Assembly: GCA_001874255.1 (NCBI GenBank)
Contig: MPDC01000005.1
Coordinates: 62,001 to 126,000, forward strand
Reading direction: 5' to 3'
Length of the DNA: 64,000 nucleotides
From: Alphaproteobacteria bacterium MedPE-SWcel
GTDB lineage: Bacteria > Pseudomonadota > Alphaproteobacteria > Rhodobacterales > Rhodobacteraceae
The notes below the pieces were generated by a model, which worked only from the letters and a program-made list of their open reading frames with translations, had not been told where the DNA came from and did not search any database. The translations under genes were made by a program, and so were the position numbers. Positions 26,669-35,383 of this stretch are shown one piece after another (the stretch's first letter is position 1; each line of letters opens with the position of its first letter).

Positions 26669-28453
26669 ATGTTCCAAACCTTTGACGTCACGGCCCGACC
26701 GGAGCAGGGTCCGGACAGGCTCGCTGCGGTGCGCGCAGAACTCGTGAAGGACGCGCTCGACGGTTTTCTGGTCCCGCGCGCGGACGCGCATCAGGGCGAA
26801 TACGTCGCCCCCCGCGATGAGCGTCTGACCTGGCTCACCGGCTTCACCGGCTCCGCCGGATTCTGCGCGGTCTTGCACCAAAGCGCCGGCATCTTTGTCG
26901 ACGGGCGGTACCGCACGCAGGTGAAACAGCAGGTCGCAGCCGTCTACACCCCCGTCCCATGGCCTGAGGTGACGCTCGGGGCGTGGCTGGTGGAACAGCT
27001 CCCCGAGGGCGGCAGGGTGGCCTATGACCCCTGGCTCCACTCCGCCCGGGAAATTCGCGAACTGAAGGCACATCTGGACGGCGCCGGCATCACCCTGACG
27101 GGCACCGACAACCTTGTCGACCGGGTCTGGCAGGATCAACCGAAACCGCCAATGACCGCTGTCACCCCCCACCCGGAGATCTACGCCGGCGAGAGCGCGA
27201 CGGCAAAGGCCGCGCGGTTGGCGGCAGACCTGCGCGCAGCAGGCCATGCCGCGGCCGTCCTCACCCTGCCCGACAGTCTCATGTGGCTTCTGAACATCCG
27301 CGGGGCCGACATCCCTCGCAACCCGGTCGCGCATGGCTTTGCCATCCTGCATGACGATGCCCGCGTCGATCTGTTCATGGCCGCAGAAAAGCTCGTCGGC
27401 GTTGATCTCGGCCCCGATGTGCGCCGTCATGACCCCGACACGTTCTGTGACGCGGTGGCGGGACTCAACGGCCGGATTGCCGTGGATGAGGGCAGCGTGC
27501 CACAGGCCATTGCCGAGGCGCTTGGCGACCGCATGGTCGCGGCCGGTGACCCCTGTGCCCTGCCAAAGGCCCGGAAAACCGCAGCCGAGATCGCCGGAAG
27601 CGCCGCCGCCCATCTGCGGGACGGGGCCGCGGTGGTGGAAACCCTCGCGTGGCTGGACGCACAAGCCCCGGACACCGTCACCGAAATCGACGTGGTGACC
27701 CGGCTGGAACAGTTCCGCGCCGCCGACCCTGCCCTGCGCGATATCAGTTTCGACACCATCGCAGGCACGGGCGCGAACGGCGCGATCATCCACTACCGGG
27801 TGACCCATGACACCAACAGCCTGCTACGGGACGGTCACCTGCTGGTCCTCGACAGCGGCGGTCAATACCTCGACGGGACGACCGACATCACCCGCACCAT
27901 TGCCATCGGCACGGTCGGGCGCGAGGAATCAGAGGCCTTTACGCGGGTCTTGCAGGGGATGATCGCCATCTCGCGCCTGCGCTGGCCTGCGGGCCGCGCC
28001 GGACGCGACCTCGAAGCGATCGGCCGCGTGCCCTTGTGGCAGGCCGGGCAGGATTTCGACCATGGGCTCGGCCACGGTGTCGGCGCCTACCTCAGCGTGC
28101 ATGAAGGACCGCAGGGCCTGTCCCGCCTCAACACGGTTCCGCTGGAGCCCGGTATGATCCTGTCAAACGAGCCCGGCTACTACCGGGAAGGCGCTTTTGG
28201 CATCCGTATCGAAAACCTGCTGGTGGTTGAGGACGCCACAGCTCTTGACTCCGGCGACGCGGACCGCAAGATGCTGTCGTGGCGCACGCTGACCTTCGCG
28301 CCCATTGATCGCCGTCTTGTGGTACCTGCACTGTTGTCCGCGGGGGAGCGAGAATGGCTCAACACGTATCATGCAGACGTATTTCGCAACGTCGCTTCCC
28401 GCGTCAGTGCGACGGCGGCCAAATGGCTGGAAACCGCCTGTGCGCCGCTCTGA
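26669..28453 (+). CDS. pepP: Xaa-Pro aminopeptidase (aminopeptidase P, M24B)
   Basis: 594 residues, the long three-domain form. ATG 26669 has AGGAGAG upstream. Metal ligands can be read: LDSGGQYLDGTTDITRT (two Asp), GHGVGAYLSVHEG (His), SNEPGYY (Glu) and IRIENLL (Glu), with the catalytic FDHGLGHG His. It removes N-terminal residues preceding proline from peptides in the cytoplasm. The N-terminal half has two creatinase-type domains (VDGRYRTQ, VAYDPWLHS). Probably transcribed alone. Confidence 0.95.
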   Translation: MFQTFDVTARPEQGPDRLAAVRAELVKDALDGFLVPRADAHQGEYVAPRDERLTWLTGFTGSAGFCAVLHQSAGIFVDGRYRTQVKQQVAAVYTPVPWPEVTLGAWLVEQLPEGGRVAYDPWLHSAREIRELKAHLDGAGITLTGTDNLVDRVWQDQPKPPMTAVTPHPEIYAGESATAKAARLAADLRAAGHAAAVLTLPDSLMWLLNIRGADIPRNPVAHGFAILHDDARVDLFMAAEKLVGVDLGPDVRRHDPDTFCDAVAGLNGRIAVDEGSVPQAIAEALGDRMVAAGDPCALPKARKTAAEIAGSAAAHLRDGAAVVETLAWLDAQAPDTVTEIDVVTRLEQFRAADPALRDISFDTIAGTGANGAIIHYRVTHDTNSLLRDGHLLVLDSGGQYLDGTTDITRTIAIGTVGREESEAFTRVLQGMIAISRLRWPAGRAGRDLEAIGRVPLWQAGQDFDHGLGHGVGAYLSVHEGPQGLSRLNTVPLEPGMILSNEPGYYREGAFGIRIENLLVVEDATALDSGDADRKMLSWRTLTFAPIDRRLVVPALLSAGEREWLNTYHADVFRNVASRVSATAAKWLETACAPL

Positions 28454-28514
28454 TATTCGACTGTTACAATAACCGGGCAGAAGCCTTACTGATTTTTAAA
28501 GGAGGGGGAACCCG

Positions 28515-28856
28515 ATGACCAAATTCACGATCCGCAAGGCCGAGGGCACATGGGTTGTTCGCTCGGGGGGGGCGGTTCTCGGCGAGACCACGAATGCGCT
28601 TGAGCTCTGCGAAGGGGATCTGGCGCCCGTCATATACTTCCCCCGCACCGACATCGCCATGGCCTTTCTCGACAAGACCGAAATGACCAGCCATTGCCCC
28701 CTGAAAGGGGAGGCCAGCTACTACTCCATCGTCAACAAATCCTCGGTGGCCGAAAATGCCGCCTGGAGCTACGAGACACCGCTTGAAGATGCCAGGGACA
28801 TCGCGGGACACCTCGCCTTTAAAGTGCAGGATTCCGTCAAGGTGGAACAGGTCTGA
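28515..28856 (+). CDS. DUF427 domain protein
   Basis: 113 residues with an excellent ribosome site (AAGGAGGGGG, 7 nt before the ATG). Motifs: [26 protein letters not shown] and AGHLAFK, all typical of DUF427. Function is not established for the family; structures show a small beta-tent fold. It is 61 nt downstream of pepP and has a strong terminator, so it may share the pepP transcript. Confidence 0.9.
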   Translation: MTKFTIRKAEGTWVVRSGGAVLGETTNALELCEGDLAPVIYFPRTDIAMAFLDKTEMTSHCPLKGEASYYSIVNKSSVAENAAWSYETPLEDARDIAGHLAFKVQDSVKVEQV

Positions 28857-28898
28857 ACGACCGGTTTGTGATCCCGGATCATCGACCTGCGAGACAGC

Positions 28899-28930
28899 AA
28901 AAAGCCGGGCCTCATGTGCCCGGCTTTTTT
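28899..28930 (+). terminator. Rho-independent terminator after the DUF427 gene
   Basis: 12-bp stem aaaaagccgggc / gcccggcttttt, 7-nt loop, T run; A-rich on the other arm, so it could work in both directions. Confidence 0.95.
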
Positions 28931-29080
28931 GCAACAGTTGGCCCCGGAGTTTCAAAGCCCCGCCCACAATTTTCAACTTTGTGAATAGGGATCGCGAACC
29001 AAAGGCAAATTGGATTCATGAATGTCGGGTCCCAAGCCGCTTCAGACGCGGCAGGGACGGGCCACCTTCGGCGGCATATC

Positions 29081-29275
29081 CTAGTTTGGCAAAACCACAT
29101 CACTCAGGCTGCGGCGGATCTTATCGGCCCCATCCCGCCCCAGAGCATTCTGGGAATTACATGTAGTTTCAACGACGTAGTCGATAAGAGCCGTCAGTGC
29201 GGCTCGCTCGTTTTCCTGCTCTTTATTCGCCCTCAGGGACGAGACCTCAGCGAGGCCAGCTGCTAAAGCACGCAT
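29081..29275 (-). CDS. Possible small helical protein, unrecognised
   Basis: 64 residues, predicted by eye to be mostly amphipathic helix, with balanced charge (NKEQENERAALTALIDYVV) and one Cys. No family recognised and no good Shine-Dalgarno sequence. It looks more protein-like than its neighbours in other frames and lies in a DNA stretch of atypical composition. May be a gene remnant or spurious. Confidence 0.3.
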   Translation of the reverse strand: MRALAAGLAEVSSLRANKEQENERAALTALIDYVVETTCNSQNALGRDGADKIRRSLSDVVLPN

Positions 29276-29414
29276 TATTGATGTCCACCCGGTGCCTGCT
29301 ATCGTTAACCTTTTTTTATAGAAGTGCCCGGATTAACCATTGTTATCAAGTCTAAAATGGGGGCGGGCCGAAATATAGAATCGATATCTCGCAATTGAGC
29401 AGCAGCCAGACCGG

Positions 29415-29458
29415 CAAGCACAGGACAGGTACGGGGCAGGTACGGGGCACGGCAGGGC
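29415..29458. repeat. 11-nt tandem array
   Basis: caagcacagga, caggtacgggg (twice), cacggcagggc at 29415, 29426, 29437 and 29448. Confidence 0.85.
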
Positions 29459-29624
29459 GAAAAACACCTCGGGTTCCGGGGCGCGCGCGCCGCAAGAGCC
29501 GTATACCAAAAGCGGATTGGTGCTTGTTTTTCATGCGCTGTGGGCACCGCGGCAGAGGCTGCGATGCCTGTCGGGACGGATGCGCGCGCCCGGGATATGA
29601 CCCCGGCCCGGAGGTCTCATGCAA

Positions 29625-31322
29625 CTAGCGGTGTTCTTCTGCGGAAACCGCGACCAAGGCCTGATTATACGCCTTGAGCGCATCGAGATGAAACAGCATC
29701 CCCACGACCTCAGGCTCTGCCGGTTCATCATCCGGCGCCGACACCGGAGAGGCGACCACTGGAATGCAATCCACCTCTGCCCGGTCAAAGATCGGCAAGG
29801 CCGCTTCAAGCGTCACCCCGGAGGTCACCGAAATGCCCCCCGCCACCTGCGCGCTGGCCTGTTCCGGATCGATGTCGGCTGCGGGGCGCATCACCTTGTC
29901 GACCAGCAGGGTCCCGAGCAGATAGGATTGCGGACCCGCCGCACAGCGCAGGTTTCGCTTTTCCAGCTGGGTCAAAAAGAACGAGCGATCCACCAGACGG
30001 GACGCCAATGCCGTCGACATCGAGATGGAGACCATCACCGCGAGGCCGATCTGCCAGTCGCCGGTCAGTTCAAAGACGATCAGCGTCGTGGAAATCGGTG
30101 CCCCGAGCACCGCAGCCGCGACCGCCCCCATGCCAGCAAAGGCATAGAGCGTGTGGGTGCCCGACACATCCGGCAGCACCGCCGTGGCAATCAGGCCAAA
30201 GGCCAGCCCCGTCAGCGCTCCGACCATCAGCGAGGGGGAAAAGACGCCTCCGCCCATCCGCCCCCCCATGGTGACAGAGACCGCGGCCGCCTTGACGAGG
30301 GCGAAGATGATCGCCTGGCTGAGCAACAGCTGCCCGGACAGCGCCAGCACGGTGGTTTCATAGCCCACCCCGATGATATGCGGGAACCAGATGGCCATCA
30401 GCCCCAGCAGCAGCCCCGCGCCGGCCGGGCGCAGCCATCGGGGGATTTTCAGCGCGGTCTGCGCCCAGGATCCGAATTTATCCGCCAGAAAGATCGAATG
30501 CATCAGCAGCACGGCCACCACGCCAGAGATCAGGCCCAGCAACAGAAAGGCCGGCAGTTCGACATAGAACTGCAGCGCTCCGGGGGTGTTGAGCACAAAT
30601 TCGGTGACATCGCCGTATTCCAGCCGATTGATGACGGTTCCCGCCACGGCGGCGATGACAATCGGGGCGAAGGCATTGACGGAGAAATGGCGCAGAACCA
30701 CCTCCATCGCGAACAAGGCGCCTGCAATGGGCGCGTTGAAGCTGGCCGAGACCGCCGCCGCGACCGCACAGCCCAAAAGATCCCGCCCGGTCACCCCGTC
30801 GGCCCGTATGCGGTCGCTGACCCAACTCGATATGACGCCGGCCAGATGCACCACCGGACCTTCGCGGCCGGAGGAGCCACCGGTCGACAGGGTCAGAAAG
30901 GACGCAACCGCCGAGGCCAGCCCCTCGCGAATTTCGACCCGCCCCTCGCGCAGGGCGGCCCCTTCGATCACATCGGCCACGGATCTGACCCGCGCGTCCT
31001 GGGTAAACCGGTTCAGGATCACGCCAACGATCAACCCGCCCAGAACCGGCACGATCAGAAGAACATACCACGGCAGGGTCGCGGCAAAGGAATGAAGGTA
31101 GTCAACATCCTCGGCGCGGTAAACCGCGCCTTGCAAGGCGGTGATGCCCTTGCGAAACAGCAGCGCGGCAAAGCCCGCCAGAATGCCGATCCCCATCGCA
31201 ATCAGCCAGAACTGAAACTGGCTGGGACCGCGATCGAGCAAGACCTGACGCGCGCTTTTGACGGTCGCCCAGAATCGGGCGAACAAAGAAGCCAGCACAG
31301 AACGGTTCAGACGCGCCATCAT
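29625..31322 (-). CDS. ClC-family chloride channel/antiporter with CBS domain
   Basis: 565 residues from ATG 31322, preceded by GGAGA. About ten or more membrane helices. ClC signatures: SGREGPVVH (the Glu is the external gate), GGRMGGGVFSPSL and GAPISTTLIVFELTG. The usual first motif GSGIP is replaced by a VRSVADVIEG stretch, and the internal proton Glu expected after ALFAMEV appears to be Val. A CBS-type region follows (LLVDKVMRPAADI). It moves Cl- or another anion across the inner membrane; channel versus antiporter is unresolved. 84 nt downstream of recN on the same strand. Confidence 0.9.
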   Translation of the reverse strand: MMARLNRSVLASLFARFWATVKSARQVLLDRGPSQFQFWLIAMGIGILAGFAALLFRKGITALQGAVYRAEDVDYLHSFAATLPWYVLLIVPVLGGLIVGVILNRFTQDARVRSVADVIEGAALREGRVEIREGLASAVASFLTLSTGGSSGREGPVVHLAGVISSWVSDRIRADGVTGRDLLGCAVAAAVSASFNAPIAGALFAMEVVLRHFSVNAFAPIVIAAVAGTVINRLEYGDVTEFVLNTPGALQFYVELPAFLLLGLISGVVAVLLMHSIFLADKFGSWAQTALKIPRWLRPAGAGLLLGLMAIWFPHIIGVGYETTVLALSGQLLLSQAIIFALVKAAAVSVTMGGRMGGGVFSPSLMVGALTGLAFGLIATAVLPDVSGTHTLYAFAGMGAVAAAVLGAPISTTLIVFELTGDWQIGLAVMVSISMSTALASRLVDRSFFLTQLEKRNLRCAAGPQSYLLGTLLVDKVMRPAADIDPEQASAQVAGGISVTSGVTLEAALPIFDRAEVDCIPVVASPVSAPDDEPAEPEVVGMLFHLDALKAYNQALVAVSAEEHR

Positions 31323-31406
31323 TGGTCTCCGATCAATCCTTTGATAAATCAGCTTCTCTCGGTGACCAAGAGGCATATCGAAGAGATCTTTCGGGTCGGT
31401 AAACCG

Positions 31407-33056
31407 TCACTCGTCCAAAAGCAGGGCACGGGCAGCAGCGCGGGCTTCCGGCGTAATCCGGTCACCCGACACCATTCGGGCGATTTCATCGATGCGTTCG
31501 TCCTGATCAAGCGGCACCACCTCGGACAGGGTCGTGCCCTCCTGTACCGTCTTCTGAACACGCCAGTGATAGGCCCCCTGGGCGGCCACCTGCGGCGAAT
31601 GGGTCACCACCAGGACCTGGCTGCCCGCCGCCAGCGCCTTCAGGCGGCGACCGACGGCATCCGCGGTCGCGCCACCGACCCCGCGGTCGATTTCGTCGAA
31701 GATCAGCGTCTTGGCATCATCCTCGCCACGCAGACAGACCTTGAGCGCCAGCAAGAAGCGGCTGAGCTCGCCGCCAGACGCGATCTTGTTCAACGGCCCC
31801 GCCGGAGCGCCCGGATTGGTGGCGACGGTGAAGGCGACGCTATCGGTGCCATCGGGTCCGGCCTCTGCCGCGGTGACCCGGGTTTCAAAAACCGCACGCT
31901 CCATTTTCAGCGGCGCCAGTTCCGCCATGACGGCGGCGTCCAGCGTGGCGCCGCGCTCTTGGCGCCGGGCTGACAACCGGTCTGCGGCCGCAACATAGGC
32001 CGCCTCTGCCGCCTTCAGCGCCTTTTCCTGATCGGCGAGGTTCTGATCGCCCGCGTCCAGGGCCTGCAGTTTCTCGCGCAGCGCCTCCGCATGGAGCGCC
32101 AGATCATCGGGTTGCACATTGTGCTTGCGAGCGAGGGCGCGGATGGCAAACAGACGTTCTTCGCAATCCTCCAGCTCGCCGGTGTTGAACTCCAGCCCCT
32201 CGAGAAACCGCTCGACCCCATCCTGCGCCTCGCCCAGTTCGATCATCGACCGGCCAAGGGCGGCCAGCGGCGCATCCAGCCCGTCCCCCGCATCCCCGGC
32301 AACCGCCTCGAGCCAGCGCTGCGCCTCTCCCATGGCGCCCTCCGCCCCTTCGGACAACAGACTGTAGGCGCGGGCAATATCGCCGCGAATCCGTTCCGCC
32401 GCCTGCATCTGGCGACGGCGCGCATCGAGCGTTTCATCTTCGCCGGGTTGCGGGTCGAGCTGGTCCAGTTCGCCAACGGAATGGCGCAGGAATTCCTCTT
32501 CGGCGCGTACGGCCTCGAGTGCGCTGCGGGTGGTCTCCACCTGTTTGCGCGCCCTGGCGCTGGCCGACCATGCGGTGCGCACCGCCGCCAGCATCTCGCC
32601 TGAACCGGCAAATTCATCCAGCATCGCCCGGTGGCCCCGGGGGTTGAGCAATCCGCGATCGTCGTGCTGACCGTGCAACTCCAGCAGCGTTTCCGACAGC
32701 GCCCGCAGCACCTCGCCCGAGCAACGGCGATCGTTCACCCATGCGGTTTTGCGGCCATCGGCGGTGTTGACGCGTCTGAGAATGAGCGTGTCGCTCACGG
32801 GCAGGCCTGCTTCTTCCAGCACCGCGCGGGCGGCGTGACCCTCGGCGAGTTCGAACTCCGCCATGACCTCGCCCTGGGCGGCGCCCTGACGCACCAGCGC
32901 CGCACGTCCGCGCCAGCCGAGCACAAACCCCAACGAATCCAGAAGAATGGATTTCCCGGCCCCGGTCTCGCCGGTCAGCACGTTCAGACCCGGCTGGAAC
33001 GTCAATTCCAGATGGTCGATGATCAGAAGGTCACGAATATCAAGAGCGCGCAGCAT
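31407..33056 (-). CDS. recN: DNA repair protein RecN
   Basis: 549 residues. SMC-like ATPase: Walker A GETGAGKS near residue 31, long coiled-coil middle, ABC signature region IASGGELSRFLLALK, Walker B LIFDEIDRGVGG and HSPQVAAQ. RecN tethers DNA ends in double-strand break repair. It starts 21 nt after bamD, an arrangement (lpxC-bamD-recN) I recall from other alphaproteobacteria. No LexA-type box was found near the start. Confidence 0.98.
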   Translation of the reverse strand: MLRALDIRDLLIIDHLELTFQPGLNVLTGETGAGKSILLDSLGFVLGWRGRAALVRQGAAQGEVMAEFELAEGHAARAVLEEAGLPVSDTLILRRVNTADGRKTAWVNDRRCSGEVLRALSETLLELHGQHDDRGLLNPRGHRAMLDEFAGSGEMLAAVRTAWSASARARKQVETTRSALEAVRAEEEFLRHSVGELDQLDPQPGEDETLDARRRQMQAAERIRGDIARAYSLLSEGAEGAMGEAQRWLEAVAGDAGDGLDAPLAALGRSMIELGEAQDGVERFLEGLEFNTGELEDCEERLFAIRALARKHNVQPDDLALHAEALREKLQALDAGDQNLADQEKALKAAEAAYVAAADRLSARRQERGATLDAAVMAELAPLKMERAVFETRVTAAEAGPDGTDSVAFTVATNPGAPAGPLNKIASGGELSRFLLALKVCLRGEDDAKTLIFDEIDRGVGGATADAVGRRLKALAAGSQVLVVTHSPQVAAQGAYHWRVQKTVQEGTTLSEVVPLDQDERIDEIARMVSGDRITPEARAAARALLLDE

Positions 33057-33077
33057 CGAGATGCCCTGTTGTTGCGG

Positions 33078-33929
33078 TCAGAGCCATGCGCCCTTGATCG
33101 ACTGACGATAAATCTGGGCCAGCCAGTTGTTGCCCCGGTCTTTCAGCTTCAGCCCCTGCGAGGTCAGAAGCCTGTAGCTGTCCTCATACCAATCGGTAGA
33201 CTGGAAGTTGTGACCCAGGATGGCACCGGCGGATTGCGCTTCGTCGGTGAGACCAAGCGACAGATAGGCCTCGACCAGACGATGCAGGGCTTCGGCGGTG
33301 TGAGATGTGGTCTGGAAATCCTCCACCACCACGCGGAACCGGTTGATCGCCGCCGTGTAGTGCTGTTTTTTCAGGTAGTAGCGACCGATTTCCATTTCCT
33401 TGCCCGCCAGGTGATTGAAGGCGAGGTCGAATTTCAGGATCGCGGAAGAGGCATATTCGCTGTCGGGATAGACTTCGATCACCGTCCGCAGCGCCTGCAG
33501 GGCCTGAAAGGTCAGCCCTTGGTCGCGTCCGACTTCGTCGATCTGATCATAGTAGCTGAGCGCCAGAAGATATTGCGCATAGGCCGCGTCCTCATCCGTC
33601 GGGTAGAAATCGATATAGCGCTGTGCCGATGAGCGGCTGTTTTCATAGTCTTTGCTCTGGTGAAAGGTGAAGGCCTGCATGATCAGCGCCTGCTTGGCCC
33701 AGTCCGAATAGGGATAGAGCCGCTCCACCTCGGAGAAGAAGAACGCCGCATCCCCGGCGCGGTTGCGCGCCAGTTCATATTCGCCACGTTCATAGATCTG
33801 GGCCGGGGAAAACACCTCGAGGTCCTGTTCCGCCCGACGCGCATCACCATCCGCGCCGCCACATGCGGCGAGGGTTGCCATCAGAACGACCGCTCCGATC
33901 CCTTTGGCTGCTGCCCTGATGCCGATCAT
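33078..33929 (-). CDS. bamD: Outer membrane assembly lipoprotein BamD
   Basis: 283 residues. Signal with lipobox TLAACG, then TPR-like repeats (YERGEYELARNRAGDAAFFF, LYPYSDWAKQALI, YIDFYPTDEDAAYA). BamD is the essential lipoprotein partner of BamA that folds beta-barrel proteins into the outer membrane. It lies between lpxC and recN on the same strand, but a terminator-like hairpin separates it from lpxC, so it may have its own promoter in the 310-nt gap 33930-34239. Confidence 0.96.
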   Translation of the reverse strand: MIGIRAAAKGIGAVVLMATLAACGGADGDARRAEQDLEVFSPAQIYERGEYELARNRAGDAAFFFSEVERLYPYSDWAKQALIMQAFTFHQSKDYENSRSSAQRYIDFYPTDEDAAYAQYLLALSYYDQIDEVGRDQGLTFQALQALRTVIEVYPDSEYASSAILKFDLAFNHLAGKEMEIGRYYLKKQHYTAAINRFRVVVEDFQTTSHTAEALHRLVEAYLSLGLTDEAQSAGAILGHNFQSTDWYEDSYRLLTSQGLKLKDRGNNWLAQIYRQSIKGAWL

Positions 33930-34170
33930 TCCTGCCTCACTTCAACCGTCTCATTCGTCTGCGCTGTGGCGCAGCCCGGGTGGTTCATGGGTCGCATGAC
34001 ACCCGGCGTCGCCACGGTCTAGCACATTCATATGATGTGCAAAACGCCTTTCATACCGCTGCTGCTCAATTGGCAGAGAAAGCCCCGAAGGGTCAAGTCT
34101 GCATCCGGTTTCCATCCGCCGCCCACGCGGGGAAAACGCGCGCCTGTCGGCAGATCGTCCCGGACACATG

Positions 34171-34201
34171 AAAAAACGGCCAGCGTGGAGACCGGCCGTT
34201 T
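34171..34201 (-). terminator. Rho-independent terminator of lpxC
   Basis: Minus strand: aaacggcc / ggccgttt stem, 12-nt loop, six T; 38 nt past the lpxC stop. The rest of the gap 33930-34239 shows no other feature. Confidence 0.88.
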
Positions 34202-34239
34202 GCAACAGGAGGCCGCGCGCGGAGCGAGGCTGTGGAAAA

Positions 34240-35175
34240 TCAGGCGACCTTGCGCACCTGCTCGGGGATTTCAGACCAGACCAGCCCCTGCCCCGGCAAG
34301 CGGGCGGTGCGGATCGGATCACAGGTCACCTCGCGCACGGCGCCGGGCTCTGCAAAGAGCGCACGCAGCAGCGTATTGGTCAGCGAGTGCCCCGCCTTGT
34401 CGCCGATATAGTGCCCGAACAAGGGCAAGCCGGCGAGCGCGAGATCGCCAAGCGCATCGAGCATCTTGTGGCGTACAGGCTCGTCCGAATGGCGCAGACC
34501 GGAGCCTGCGTGCACGACGGGACCATCAAAGACCACGGCGTTTTCGCCCGGCACGCCTCCAAGGGCCAGGCCGTTGGATTGCATCGCTTCGACATCGACC
34601 CGGCGGCAGAACGTCCGGCTGTCACAGAGTTCGCGCGCAAAGGCGCCATTGCGCAGATCCAACTCCCGGCTCTGGTTGCCGATGCCCTGCTCGGCGAAAT
34701 CGATGTTGAAGGTCATCTTCAGACGGTCACAGGGCAGCAGCATGGCGCGGGCGTCGCGGGTTTCGACAAGAACGGGCTTCAGCACTTCCCAGGCGCGGAC
34801 GGGCACGCCGAGGCGCTGAATGCCGGTCGCCATGATGCCCCGCACAAACTGCGCCGAAGAGCCGTCCATGATCGGCACTTCGGGACCGTCAATCTCGACC
34901 CGGGCATTGTGAACGCCACAGCCCGCCAGCGCCGCCATGATATGCTCCACCGTCGACACGGAAACGCCCGCGGCATTGACCAGACGGGTGCACAGGGCGG
35001 TCCGCTCCACCATGTCCCAGCGGGCGGGAATGACCGTATCACCCAGCGCAATATCCGTCCGCTTGAAGGAAATGCCATGTTGCGCTTCGGCAGGCAGCAC
35101 GACCATTTTGGCCGATGTGCCGGAGTGCAGGCCAATGCCTTCAAAGGTGACGGCTGCTTTGAGCGTATTCTGCAC
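34240..35175 (-). CDS. lpxC: UDP-3-O-acyl-N-acetylglucosamine deacetylase LpxC
   Basis: 311 residues from a GTG at 35175 with GAGG upstream, starting VQNTLKAAVTFEGIGLHSG, the family start. Zinc ligands: His in STVEHIMAAL, and His and Asp in RHKMLDALGD. It catalyses the committed step of lipid A synthesis. The frame is open to 35442 but the extra residues lie in the ftsZ terminator and leader and are not family-like. Located directly after ftsZ as usual, yet with a terminator between them. Confidence 0.97.
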   Translation of the reverse strand: MQNTLKAAVTFEGIGLHSGTSAKMVVLPAEAQHGISFKRTDIALGDTVIPARWDMVERTALCTRLVNAAGVSVSTVEHIMAALAGCGVHNARVEIDGPEVPIMDGSSAQFVRGIMATGIQRLGVPVRAWEVLKPVLVETRDARAMLLPCDRLKMTFNIDFAEQGIGNQSRELDLRNGAFARELCDSRTFCRRVDVEAMQSNGLALGGVPGENAVVFDGPVVHAGSGLRHSDEPVRHKMLDALGDLALAGLPLFGHYIGDKAGHSLTNTLLRALFAEPGAVREVTCDPIRTARLPGQGLVWSEIPEQVRKVA

Positions 35176-35336
35176 GTAGTGCCTCTTGCGTTGCTTCCGG
35201 ATAAAAATCCGTCTCGGCGGTACACCTAAGGAGTCCGCCGCCGAGCCACAATTCAATCTTTGTAACCGAATGAAACATCCGTGAAACACCTCGGCAGAGC
35301 CTCGCTCAGACGGGGATAAAGCACTGATATAAAACG

Positions 35337-35365
35337 AAAAAAGGCCACCCTGCGGCGGCCTTTTT
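35337..35365 (-). terminator. Rho-independent terminator of ftsZ
   Basis: aaaaaggcc / ggccttttt with a 10-nt loop; T tracts on both strands. It lies 19 nt past the ftsZ stop and separates ftsZ from lpxC. Confidence 0.85.
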
Positions 35366-35383
35366 CTACCAATTCGTGAGTAA

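Larger units (their letters stand above)
28931..29624. other. Long intergenic region with one doubtful ORF
   Basis: Less GC-rich than its surroundings. Holds the possible small gene at 29081-29275 (minus) and the 11-nt array at 29415-29458. Nothing else is recognised. Confidence 0.5.

Noticed and set aside
29619-31973. 784-codon plus-strand open frame
   Set aside because: Antisense to the clc and recN genes; His/Gln/Arg-rich without domains, a typical shadow in high-GC DNA.
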